A stretch of 64,000 nucleotides of DNA from Haloferax gibbonsii ATCC 33959 (GTDB lineage Archaea; Halobacteriota; Halobacteria; Halobacteriales; Haloferacaceae): positions 1-64,000 of the forward strand of contig NZ_AOLJ01000019.1 of the NCBI RefSeq assembly GCF_000336775.1, read 5' to 3'. A program made the position numbers and the translations under genes. How positions within the stretch are numbered: the first letter of the stretch is position 1; the number at the start of each line of letters is the position of its first letter. Of the stretch, positions 1 through 7,011 are shown in pieces. Below the pieces are notes generated by a model, which saw nothing but the letters and a program-made list of their open reading frames with translations, made no database searches and was not told the DNA's origin.

Positions 1-16
1 TGTGTATAAGAGACAG
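1..16. other. Tn5/Nextera mosaic-end adapter remnant (artefact)
   Basis: The first 16 bases equal the 3' part of the 19-bp Tn5 mosaic end used in Nextera libraries, ending GAGACAG. Natural coding sequence of a Tat-exported protein resumes at base 17. This is untrimmed adapter at a contig edge, not biology. Confidence 0.95.
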
Positions 17-78
17 CCGCCGTACTTCACGTAGTCGCGCCGCGTCAATCCCTTCCGTGGTGTCTCGTCGCGTTCCAT
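17..78 (-). CDS. N-terminus of Tat-exported substrate-binding protein, probably iron ABC transporter (partial)
   Basis: Only the first 20 codons remain before the contig edge. They read MERDETPRKG followed by LTRRDYVKYG, a twin-arginine motif (RRDYVKYG) typical of haloarchaeal periplasmic-binding lipoproteins exported folded. Family assignment to iron(III)/siderophore ABC transport is inferred from this signal peptide and from the DtxR/SirR-like operator directly upstream. The start is the ATG at 76-78, 5 nt from the operator, which implies a leaderless or nearly leaderless transcript. The rest of the gene and any permease or ATPase genes lie outside the window. Confidence 0.75.
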
Positions 79-82
79 AGTT

Positions 83-100
83 TTTTAGGCCAGCCTAAAA
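83..100. promoter_or_regulatory. DtxR/SirR/Idr-like iron-regulator operator
   Basis: A perfect inverted repeat, TTTTAGG-CCAG-CCTAAAA, with 7-nt arms and a 4-nt spacer. It lies between the TATA-like element at 101-109 and the ATG at 78, where a bound metal-dependent repressor would cover the transcription start. The TTAGG/CCTAA half-sites are characteristic of DtxR-type sites; which regulator binds is inference. Confidence 0.75.
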
Positions 101-109
101 TAGATAATT
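101..109 (-). promoter_or_regulatory. TATA-like box of the iron-transporter gene
   Basis: On the minus strand this reads CAATTATCT-like, centred about 27 nt before the start codon at 78. That is the usual spacing for leaderless haloarchaeal transcripts. It abuts the operator at 83-100. Confidence 0.55.
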
Positions 110-541
110 GCTTCGGTTCCCGGACGACAGCGGGGCCGTCACGAGCGCGAACAGCGCCTCGTCGGCTCGGCCGCGCGTCGGCTCCGACAGGAAACTGCGG
201 GGGCCGGCCTCGCGTCGCCGCTTGGTGCGATTGGACTGCCTTCGGCCGTTCGGCCGATTCCGTGCTCACCTTGGGTCTGTCGGCGGCGAGGCGGCGGTCG
301 AGCCGTCGGTACCGCTCGCCCTCGTTTGTTTTAGGTTGGCCTAAACTATTGAAGCTTTTCGGTTTGGTGGCGTGGGCGGCAGTAACCACTCCGTGTAACT
401 CGATTGAATCAGTCGTTCTCGGCCTGTGGAAGACTCGTATTTCAAGCGTCTCAGGGCTCCCGTAGCTCTCTCCTAGGAGCATGAGTTCCGCATCGATCAC
501 GCCACTCACCGGTGAGTCGTCCAATACATATCATGCCACGA
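110..541. other. Intergenic region without a supported gene
   Basis: About 430 nt between the iron-gene promoter and the promoter of the next gene. Open frames here cross both palindromic operators and have none of the acidic composition of haloarchaeal proteins, so I call no CDS. The only clear structure is the second operator-like palindrome at 330-345. A divergent iron-regulated gene may have been lost from this place. Confidence 0.5.
330..345. promoter_or_regulatory. Second DtxR/SirR-like palindrome (orphan)
   Basis: TTTAGG-TTGG-CCTAAA has the same architecture (6-nt arms, 4-nt spacer) and half-sites as the site at 83-100. Its centre is about 246 nt from the first. No start codon of a convincing gene lies close on either strand; the nearest plus-strand gene starts at 582 and has its own TATA box. 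Confidence 0.65.
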
Positions 542-552
542 ATATATTATAT
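542..552 (+). promoter_or_regulatory. TATA box of the 582 gene
   Basis: An AT-only run (ATATTATATAT) lies 30-40 nt before the ATG at 582, consistent with a short-leader archaeal promoter. Confidence 0.6.
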
Positions 553-581
553 ATCCTGAATGTATCCCACCAGACACTCTA

Positions 582-1103
582 ATGACCAACCTTACTGATG
601 CGATTCAACCGTATCTGTCCTCCAACGAGTCTATTCGCGCTGCTCGAGCCAACGACTCAAGCGCGGTCGTCGTTACAGACCGGCGCGTTATGGAGGTTAA
701 ACGAGGCTCAGACAGTCGAGGACGTGACCTCAAACTTGCGAAGAGCACGCTCATTACGGGACCAAACATTCTCGGTGTCAAAATCGTCGAGGAAGGGAGT
801 GAGCGAGTGGACCTCCAAGGACTCGCCGCCGGGTTGGTAGCACTCGTACTCGGTTTGGGGATTTTCTTCGTCACCGAGCGTGTGAGCGGTGAGCTCGCAG
901 GTCTTGCTGAACTCGTCGGACTGGCCTCGGCGTTCATTGGTGGAATCATCGGTGTCGTGTACATCTGGAACGCGGTCCAGACGAAGCAAGGCGCAGTCAC
1001 GGTGAAGGTTATCGGCGATGACGGGGACGTGATTGAGACGATTTCGCTCGCGGAAGAAGAGGCGGATGTGGCAGCAGAGATCTCGAGTGTGATCGGAGCG
1101 TAA
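582..1103 (+). CDS. PH-like-domain membrane protein of unknown function
   Basis: 173 residues. Residues 14-75 look like the bacterial-PH (YokE/bPH-type) fold that recurs next to membrane helices: the stretch VVVTDRRVMEVKRG is the typical 'it turns into a displayed strand' motif of that family. Two hydrophobic segments follow, about 82-98 and 107-131, then a short beta-rich and acidic C-terminus. The protein probably sits in the cytoplasmic membrane with both ends inside. Codon use is visibly less GC-rich than in all flanking genes (many T- or A-ending codons), so the gene may be acquired. It stands alone, with its own TATA box and no operon partner. No biochemical function can be assigned. 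Confidence 0.75.
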   Translation: MTNLTDAIQPYLSSNESIRAARANDSSAVVVTDRRVMEVKRGSDSRGRDLKLAKSTLITGPNILGVKIVEEGSERVDLQGLAAGLVALVLGLGIFFVTERVSGELAGLAELVGLASAFIGGIIGVVYIWNAVQTKQGAVTVKVIGDDGDVIETISLAEEEADVAAEISSVIGA

Positions 1104-1145
1104 TCAAATGAGTTCCTGTGACTTTGATTTCGGGGCTCCGTCAAT

Positions 1146-1188
1146 TCAGATTCGAACTTCCCTCGCTGTCGCTCGGGCGTTCGAATCT
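1146..1188. repeat. Inverted repeat whose left arm copies the tRNA-Pro T-arm
   Basis: AGATTCGAAC (1148-1157) and its exact reverse complement (1179-1188) form a 10-bp stem with a 21-nt loop. The longer string TCAGATTCGAACT at 1146-1158 is identical to 1274-1286 inside the tRNA-Pro T-arm, in the same orientation and on the 3' side of the tRNA. It could be a terminator hairpin for the upstream gene or a remnant of a tRNA-targeted integration. Confidence 0.6.
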
Positions 1189-1264
1189 TCAGTCGCCCAG
1201 ACAACCGTTTCGGGGAGACTCGCACACGCTACGCGGTGCTCGTTGGCGTTGAAAGGGGTAGAAA

Positions 1265-1337
1265 TGGGCCGGCTCAGATTCGAACTGAGGTTACGGCCAC
1301 CCGAAGGCCGAAGGATACCAAGCTACCCCACCGGCCC
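1265..1337 (-). tRNA. tRNA-Pro (CGG anticodon)
   Basis: 73 nt on the minus strand. Acceptor stem GGGCCGG pairs with CCGGCCC, followed by discriminator A. The anticodon stem CGGCC/GGCCG encloses the loop TTCGGGT with anticodon CGG. The T-arm is CTCAG-TTCGAAT-CTGAG. There is no intron and CCA is not encoded. CGG reads the CCG proline codon, abundant in GC-rich genomes. T54 and neighbours are substrates of Pus10 and TrmY, both encoded in this window. Confidence 0.93.
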
Positions 1338-1421
1338 GCATTTTGAGGCAAGCCACCGTCGCGTTTAACAGTTGTGATTGTGGGCCACCGTCAGACGGCG
1401 TGACACACCGCCGACCCCGCC

Positions 1422-2018
1422 TCAGTACCGCGAATAGGCCGCAGTGTCGAGGTAGTTGTGCGCGACCGTAATCGAGTGGTCGGCGTGGAGAATCTCGGGA
1501 CCGAGTCGGACCCGCTCGTCGGCGGCGGCCGCCAGCAACTCGGCCTCCTCGTCGGTGAAGTCGTGGTGGTCCGAGAGGACGAAAAGCGGGTTTTCGGGCG
1601 GTTCGACCTGAACCACGGGGTCGCCCTCCTCGTGGAGTTCGACCACGGTCGCGTCGCGGGCGGCCTCCTCCAGCGTCGTCTCGAAGCCCATCCGGCGGAT
1701 GGAGACCCCCGGCGACGACTCGGCGGGCATGTGCCCGATTGCCTCCTCGCGCTTCTCCAGCGCCTTGCGAATCAGGGCGGCGGTGGAGCGCTCGTCGGGG
1801 TTGAGCCGACGGAGTTCCGAACCTTCGAACCGGACGGTGTACTCGTCGCCGAGGACCAGATGAACCCGAACGTCCTCGCGGATGTCGTGCGAGAGGAAGA
1901 ACGCGGCGTTGACACAGCGACAGAGCACGTCGAGTCGGCCGGCCCCGCCGGCGATGTCGTCGAGCGAGAAGTCGGGCGTCGTCGGCGCGTCGTGGCCGAT
2001 GACGATGAATTGGCGCAT
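1422..2018 (-). CDS. trmY: tRNA (pseudouridine-54 N1)-methyltransferase TrmY
   Basis: 198 residues from the start [17 protein letters not shown], the typical N-terminus of the family; an upstream extension in frame is rejected as non-conserved. TrmY is a SPOUT-class (trefoil-knot) methyltransferase that converts pseudouridine 54 in archaeal tRNA T-loops to 1-methylpseudouridine using SAM. The C-terminal segment around [18 protein letters not shown] and the final [14 protein letters not shown] matches the SAM-binding knot region of the family. Its substrate base is produced by Pus10, encoded at 13713-14996. It is a single gene with a probable TATA element about 25-30 nt upstream (ATAAGG on the minus strand near 2040-2046). 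Confidence 0.93.
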   Translation of the reverse strand: MRQFIVIGHDAPTTPDFSLDDIAGGAGRLDVLCRCVNAAFFLSHDIREDVRVHLVLGDEYTVRFEGSELRRLNPDERSTAALIRKALEKREEAIGHMPAESSPGVSIRRMGFETTLEEAARDATVVELHEEGDPVVQVEPPENPLFVLSDHHDFTDEEAELLAAAADERVRLGPEILHADHSITVAHNYLDTAAYSRY

Positions 2019-2141
2019 GACTCCGATTCGTCGCGTGGGAACCTTATCGCTGTTCACTCGGGCGGGCGTGCGGGCGAGGGCGAAGCGACGCCCGCAGCGG
2101 GCGCGAATCTCCCCGACCGCGCACGTCATATCCGCCGGACG

Positions 2142-2156
2142 CTTACCTCAGGTAAG
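2142..2156. promoter_or_regulatory. 15-nt perfect palindrome overlapping the ABC exporter start
   Basis: CTTACCT-C-AGGTAAG, 7-nt arms around one base. Its last base is the G of the proposed GTG start at 2156. It could be an operator or an RNA hairpin at the start site. If translation instead starts at the ATG at 2183, it lies in the promoter. Confidence 0.5.
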
Positions 2157-4084
2157 TGAGCCACAAATCCGGGCGCGACCCGATGGTCCGCCTGTTCGCC
2201 GAATACGGTCGCGAGAACCTGGCGTGGTTCGTCGTCGGGCTACTGGCGAGCGTCCTCGGGCGACTCGTCGCCATCGTCCCGGCGCTCGTCCTCGGGGTCG
2301 CCATCGACGCGGTGTTCTTCCGGAACACGGCGTACGCCCTCCCGCTGGTTCCGTCGTCGTGGCTGCCGACGACCGTCTCCGGGCAGTTCTGGCTGAGTTT
2401 CTGGCTCGTCATCGGAGCGTTCGTCGGCGGGGTCGCGCTCTCGTGGGTGCAGGGCCTCGGCCTCGCGGTCTACTCGAATCGCGTCCAACACGCCGTCCGC
2501 GTGGACACCTACGACGCGCTCCAGCGCCTCGATATGGCCTTCTTCGACGACAAGCAGACCGGGCAGGTGCTGTCGATTCTCGACGGCGACGTGCGAAACC
2601 TCCGGACGTTCCTCGACAGCACGCTCTCGGGCGGCCTCCAGTTGGTCGTCGCCGTCGTCGGCATCGCGGGCGTGCTGTTCTACCTGAACGCCCAGCTCGC
2701 GGTCGTCACGCTCGTGGCCGTCCCGCTTCTGGCCGTCTTCACCGTCTGGTTCATGCGGACGATTCGGCCGCTGTACCGCGCGCTCCGCGAGAGCGTCGGC
2801 GCGCTCAACACCCGCATCGAGAACAACGTCTCGGGGATGGAGGTCATCAAGGCCTCCGCGACCGAGGACTACGAGACCGACCGCGTCGCCGACGCCTCCA
2901 TGGACTACTACCGGCGCGCCCTCGCGGTCGTCAGGCTCGACTACCTCTACCAGCCGTCGATGGAACTCCTCGCCGGCGTCGCGTTCGCCGCCACGTTCGC
3001 CATCGGCGGCGTCTGGCTCATCTTCGGCCCGCCCGCCCCCTTCACCGGGGACCTGCTCGTCGGCGAGTTCGTCACGTTCCTGTTCATGACCCAGCGGTTC
3101 ATCGATCCGCTGTCCGGCGCGGGCCGCATCGTCAACTCCTACGAGAACGCCCGCGCCTCGGGCGAGCGCATCTTCGGGCTGGCCGACCGCGAGGCCGTCG
3201 TCCGCGACGCACCCGACGCCGAGTCTCTCGACACCGTCGCCGGGCGAATCGAGTTCGACGGCGTCTCGTTCGCCTACGCGACCGGCCGCGACGTGCTCCA
3301 CGACGTCTCGTTCGCGGCCGAGCCGGGCGAAACCGTCGCGCTCGTCGGCCCCACGGGCGCGGGAAAATCCACCGTCGCGAAGCTCCTCCTCAGGCTCTAC
3401 GAACCCACGGACGGAGCGGTCCGCGTGGACGGCCACGACGTGCGCGACGTCGAACTCAGGAGCCTCCGCGAGGCCATCGGCTACGTGAGTCAGGACGTGT
3501 ACCTCTTCGACGGGACTGTCAGGGAGAACCTCCTGTACGGAGCGTTCGACGCGACCGAGACGGAGATGGTCGCGGCCGCGAAAGCCGCCGAGGCCCACGA
3601 GTTCGTCTCGCGGCTCCCCGAGGGCTACGACACCCGCATCGGCGAGCGCGGCGTGAAGCTCTCGGGCGGCCAGCGCCAGCGGCTCTCCATCGCCCGCGCG
3701 ATGCTCCAAGACCCGCGGATTCTCGTCCTCGACGAGGCGACGAGCGCCGTCGACACCGAGACGGAACTGCTCATCCAGCGCGCGCTCGACCGCCTCTCGG
3801 CGGGCCGGACGACGCTCGTCATCGCCCACCGGCTCTCGACGGTCCGCCGCGCCGACGCCATCGTCGTCCTCGACGAGGGCGAAGTCGTCGAGTCGGGCAC
3901 CCACGACGAACTCGTCGAACTCGGCGGCCTCTACGCGACGCTCTGGGGCGTCCAAGCCGGCGACGTGTCGGGCGTCTCCGCGGACATCCTCGCGCGACTG
4001 GTCGAGCGAAGCCGCGCGGCCGACGAGGCCGACGCGGACCGCATCGCCGACGGAGTCACCGCCGACGGCGGCGAAGGCGCCTGA
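2156..4084 (+). CDS. ABC-type exporter, fused permease and ATPase
   Basis: 642 residues in the classic half-exporter layout. An N-terminal six-helix membrane domain (about residues 20-340) is followed by a nucleotide-binding domain (about 363-600). The NBD shows Walker A GPTGAGKST (398-406), Q-loop YVSQD (443-447), signature LSGGQ (502-506), Walker B ILVLDEA (522-528) and the H-loop histidine (558). Such proteins dimerise and export lipids, peptides or drugs; the substrate cannot be told from sequence. I use the GTG at 2156; an in-frame ATG at 2183 is possible. The tail is acidic (residues 615-642). It is a single gene, ending convergently with the gene at 4183. Confidence 0.93.
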   Translation: MSHKSGRDPMVRLFAEYGRENLAWFVVGLLASVLGRLVAIVPALVLGVAIDAVFFRNTAYALPLVPSSWLPTTVSGQFWLSFWLVIGAFVGGVALSWVQGLGLAVYSNRVQHAVRVDTYDALQRLDMAFFDDKQTGQVLSILDGDVRNLRTFLDSTLSGGLQLVVAVVGIAGVLFYLNAQLAVVTLVAVPLLAVFTVWFMRTIRPLYRALRESVGALNTRIENNVSGMEVIKASATEDYETDRVADASMDYYRRALAVVRLDYLYQPSMELLAGVAFAATFAIGGVWLIFGPPAPFTGDLLVGEFVTFLFMTQRFIDPLSGAGRIVNSYENARASGERIFGLADREAVVRDAPDAESLDTVAGRIEFDGVSFAYATGRDVLHDVSFAAEPGETVALVGPTGAGKSTVAKLLLRLYEPTDGAVRVDGHDVRDVELRSLREAIGYVSQDVYLFDGTVRENLLYGAFDATETEMVAAAKAAEAHEFVSRLPEGYDTRIGERGVKLSGGQRQRLSIARAMLQDPRILVLDEATSAVDTETELLIQRALDRLSAGRTTLVIAHRLSTVRRADAIVVLDEGEVVESGTHDELVELGGLYATLWGVQAGDVSGVSADILARLVERSRAADEADADRIADGVTADGGEGA

Positions 4085-4140
4085 GGAAGTCGTCAACCGA
4101 CGCTAGGCGAAGAACGACGAAAGAAAACGGGGCGGGGCAG

Positions 4141-4162
4141 CGAAGCCGGGAGTCCGGCTTCG
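4141..4162. terminator. Hairpin between convergent genes
   Basis: CGAAGCCGG-GAGT-CCGGCTTCG is a perfect 9-bp stem with a 4-nt loop in the 98-nt gap between the convergent ABC exporter and the 4183 gene. It may act as a bidirectional terminator. There is no long T-tract, so this is structural evidence only. Confidence 0.45.
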
Positions 4163-4182
4163 GCCGCGTCGGTGCGACTCAG

Positions 4183-5202
4183 TTACGCCGGAGTCGGGGC
4201 GGTTCCCTGTCCGGGTGCCGAACCGGCCTCGCCGCCGGATTCGGGCGTGGCCGGGGCGGGCGCGCCGGACTCCTTGTCGCCGGAGACGAGGAAGTCGGCG
4301 AGGTTGCCGACGAGCACCTCGTTGTCGGCCTCGTAGGCCGATTCGGGCGCGAGGAAGTCGGCGTCACCGATGGCGACGACCGTCTCGCTCTGGGCGGCGA
4401 CCGTGTACGGACCGGTCTTGCGAATCGACTCGACGCGGGTCTCGCCGCCGGAGACGAGCGCCGGCGAGACGCTGTCGGCCGAGACCGAAAGCGGCGCGGC
4501 GTCGCGGAACACGACCTCGTCGACGCCCTCGGTCAGGGCGGTTTCGCCCTCGGGCGTGGCGTAGACGTTCTCGTAGTTGAGGTAGTAGTCGTGCATGTTG
4601 TACAGCGACGAGGAACCGAACGAGACCCCGTAGTCGGAGGTCAGCCCGGCGTCGCCGCCGACAGCGCCGGACGACACCGAGACGGTGATGAGACCGAGGA
4701 CGCTCGTCGTGCCCGCGGACTGCGGGTCCCCGACGAGGGCGACGCGGCCGCCGGCGTCCTCGAACGACCGCAGGCCGGCGAGCTGGTCGCCGGTGTACGG
4801 CTGTTCGGGGTTGACGACGACGAAGGCGTCGGCCGACCGGAGCGAGGCGTTGAAGTTCCGCTGGGCGTCCTCGCGGGTGAGGTACTTCACCTGATGGCCG
4901 TTGGCGACGAGCGCGTCGACGAGCGGTTGCATGTCGGACTCGCTCACACCGTTCTCGTGGGCCACGTCGATGAGGACGGTTTTGGGCTCCGCGTTCGAAT
5001 CCATCGTCACCTCGCCCGATTCGGGGCCGGGCGTGGCGACGAGTTCGTCCGCGTCGAACGCCTGTTTCGCGGCGTTTTCCGTGTCTGCCGGGGCGCTACC
5101 GCCGAGTTGGAAGGCGTAGGGTGCCACCGCGGCTCCGACCAAGATGAGGCCGAGCGCGACCGCGAAGACGACCGTCCCGCCGAGTAAGTTACGCTGAGAC
5201 AT
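4183..5202 (-). CDS. Membrane-anchored DUF4350-like protein, partner of SppA-type protease
   Basis: 339 residues. One N-terminal hydrophobic segment (about 8-29) anchors an extracytoplasmic domain. Residues 70-180 resemble the DUF4350/GATase-like fold: LIDVAHENGVSESDMQPLVD, then AFVVVNPEQPYTGDQLAGL and GGRVALVGDP, the pattern seen in proteins that assess secreted or motility components. Residues 310-339 are Pro/Ala/Gly-rich and probably disordered. The gene overlaps the 3' end of the sppA-like gene by 14 nt on the same strand, so the two are co-transcribed and probably act on the same membrane process. Function is unknown; the DUF assignment is from memory. Confidence 0.8.
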   Translation of the reverse strand: MSQRNLLGGTVVFAVALGLILVGAAVAPYAFQLGGSAPADTENAAKQAFDADELVATPGPESGEVTMDSNAEPKTVLIDVAHENGVSESDMQPLVDALVANGHQVKYLTREDAQRNFNASLRSADAFVVVNPEQPYTGDQLAGLRSFEDAGGRVALVGDPQSAGTTSVLGLITVSVSSGAVGGDAGLTSDYGVSFGSSSLYNMHDYYLNYENVYATPEGETALTEGVDEVVFRDAAPLSVSADSVSPALVSGGETRVESIRKTGPYTVAAQSETVVAIGDADFLAPESAYEADNEVLVGNLADFLVSGDKESGAPAPATPESGGEAGSAPGQGTAPTPA

Positions 5203-6088
5203 TGCCGATCACCTCATCTTCGTACTGCACTTGTCCGTACACCATCAGGAACTGCGGCGCGCGAACGCCGTCGTACCCGATGGGACTCTCTTGGATGACG
5301 ACCGACGAATTACCGTTCTGCGAGCTGAGAAGGATGATTCCCGAGCGGGTCGGGGGCTCCTTCTCGACGACCTCGTAGTTTTCGAGGCCGGCCTCGGAGG
5401 CGGCGCGGTCGATGGCCGTCTGAAGCGTGCCGATGTCGTCGGCGTAGCCGTTCTGCGTGGCGCGAGCGCCGGTGTAGACCTTCGCGTAGGCGACCTCCTC
5501 GCGCGACAGCGAGAGTTCGTCGCCGCGGTGGTCCATGACGCTGCCGACGAAGGCGTGCTTCAGCGTCTCAATCTGCGCTTCGCGGTGGTCGAGAGTCATC
5601 GACGCCTTGTCGGGGCCGGTGCGAATCTCGCTGGACGTGCCACCGTAGGGGGCCGACCCGCGGACGCCGACGCTCCCGATGACCGACGAGGGCGTCACGT
5701 AGATGCTCTCGGAGGGGAGCATCGTGTAGTACGCGCCCGACGCGCCCGTTCCTTGGACGCTCGAAACGACGGGCATCTCTTGGGCGGTCCGATTGACCGC
5801 CAAGTACATGCGCTCGGAGGCGGCGGCAGAGCCGCCGGGGCTGTCGACCTGCAGGACGACCGCCTTTATCGATTCGTTCTCTCGCGCTTCGTGGAGGTCC
5901 TCTTCCAGCTGGTCAGCTGTGTAGGAGGTGATGGTCCCGTCGACCGAGATGACCGCGACCCTGTCGGGGGTGGGCGCGGCCGCGTCGTAGACGACGGGGG
6001 CGAGGAATGCTCCAACCAGGACGGCCGCGACGAGGGCGAGGACCGAGATGGTCCGCGCCGACGCCGCGGAGGAGGGTTTTGATACCAT
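5189..6088 (-). CDS. sppA: SppA-like signal peptide peptidase (S49 family)
   Basis: 299 residues. An N-terminal transmembrane anchor (about 14-36) precedes a single S49 protease domain, the short archaeal/Bacillus form. Visible motifs are VDSPGGS (81-87), the nucleophile region GTGASGAYY with Ser117, and a likely general-base Lys161 in RTGPDKAS, spaced similarly to the Ser/Lys dyad of Bacillus SppA. The enzyme would cleave leftover signal peptides or membrane protein fragments with its active site outside the cytoplasm. It is first in a two-gene operon with the overlapping gene that begins at 5202. A probable TATA element lies at about 6119-6128. The dyad assignment is by eye. Confidence 0.9.
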   Translation of the reverse strand: MVSKPSSAASARTISVLALVAAVLVGAFLAPVVYDAAAPTPDRVAVISVDGTITSYTADQLEEDLHEARENESIKAVVLQVDSPGGSAAASERMYLAVNRTAQEMPVVSSVQGTGASGAYYTMLPSESIYVTPSSVIGSVGVRGSAPYGGTSSEIRTGPDKASMTLDHREAQIETLKHAFVGSVMDHRGDELSLSREEVAYAKVYTGARATQNGYADDIGTLQTAIDRAASEAGLENYEVVEKEPPTRSGIILLSSQNGNSSVVIQESPIGYDGVRAPQFLMVYGQVQYEDEVIGNVSA

Positions 6089-6234
6089 ACTTCGGACGTG
6101 ACTTCTAGAGCGTGTGTCAAAATACTTGTCATCTCAAAAGACAGTTGTTCAGACAAGAACTCCGAGCGGCGGGTCGAAAATGCGCCGACCGCGCCCGGTC
6201 GCCACCGGAGGAAGTCGACGACGGTCGACCGACC

Positions 6235-7011
6235 TCAGTCGGTCAGCCCGTAGCCGCGCCGGAAGAGAACGACGTTGAGACCGACGACCCCGAGCGTGAG
6301 CGCCGTCAGCACGCCGAGAGACAGGTTCGGGTCGACCTCTGTGACGCCGAGGAAGCCGTAGCGGACGCCGTTAACCATGTATATCATCGGATTGAGGAGC
6401 GACGCCTGCTGGAAGGTCGCGGGAATCTCGTTGAGCGAGTAGAAGACGCCGCCGAAGAACACCAGCGGGCGCAGGATGAACTGGTTCATCATCGTCAGGT
6501 CGTCGAAGTCGTCGGCCCAGAGGCCGCCGACCACGCCGAGACCCGCGAAAAGCAGGGTGATGACGAGCATGAACGCGACGAGGTAGAACGGTCTGGCGAC
6601 GCCGACGGACGTGAAGAACGCGCCGATGAGCGCGACGAGCGCGCCGACGAGCACCCCGCGGGTCGCGCTGGAGAGGACGTACGCGCCGACCATCGAGGAG
6701 TACGAAAGCGGCGAGGTCAGCGCCTCCTCGATGTAGCGGTTCCAGCGGCCGTGGAAGATGGAAAACGAGGCGTTCTCGAAGGCGTTCGAGACGGCCCCGA
6801 GGACGATGAGACCGGGGAGGATAAACAGGATGTACGGGACGCCCGCGATTTCGTTGATGCGCTCGCCGAGGATGACGCCGAACACGGAGAAGTACAGCAC
6901 GTTCGTGATGAACGGCGGGACGAACGTGTTGCGCGGGCGGCGGACGAACCGGAGGACTTCGCGGCGGAGCAGGGCGTAAAAGCCGGTCACGTCGAGGCTC
7001 GTGAGGCTCAC
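6235..7011 (-). CDS. ABC-2 type transporter permease
   Basis: 258 residues with about six hydrophobic segments and the ABC-2 layout. The N-terminal RREVLRFVRRPRNTFVPPF lies just before the first helix, and PLVFFGGVFYSLNEIP, followed by LNPMIYMVNGVRY, matches the conserved C-terminal region of drug/O-antigen exporters. It forms the membrane half of an exporter with the ATPase encoded immediately upstream, whose stop codon overlaps this start (ATGA). Two copies would pair with two ATPases. The cargo is unknown; DrrB-type drug or lipid efflux is most likely. Confidence 0.92.
   Translation of the reverse strand: MSLTSLDVTGFYALLRREVLRFVRRPRNTFVPPFITNVLYFSVFGVILGERINEIAGVPYILFILPGLIVLGAVSNAFENASFSIFHGRWNRYIEEALTSPLSYSSMVGAYVLSSATRGVLVGALVALIGAFFTSVGVARPFYLVAFMLVITLLFAGLGVVGGLWADDFDDLTMMNQFILRPLVFFGGVFYSLNEIPATFQQASLLNPMIYMVNGVRYGFLGVTEVDPNLSLGVLTALTLGVVGLNVVLFRRGYGLTD

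Noticed and set aside
108-344. 78-residue plus-strand frame between the two operators
   Set aside because: Ends in the second palindrome, has no acidic bias and no recognisable domain.
45-524. 159-residue minus-strand frame across the left intergenic region
   Set aside because: Runs through both DtxR-like palindromes and the start of the Tat-signal gene in another frame.
1882-5187. 1101-residue plus-strand open frame
   Set aside because: Arg-rich shadow running out of frame through the ABC exporter and antisense to the 4183 gene; no domain, wrong composition for a haloarchaeon.
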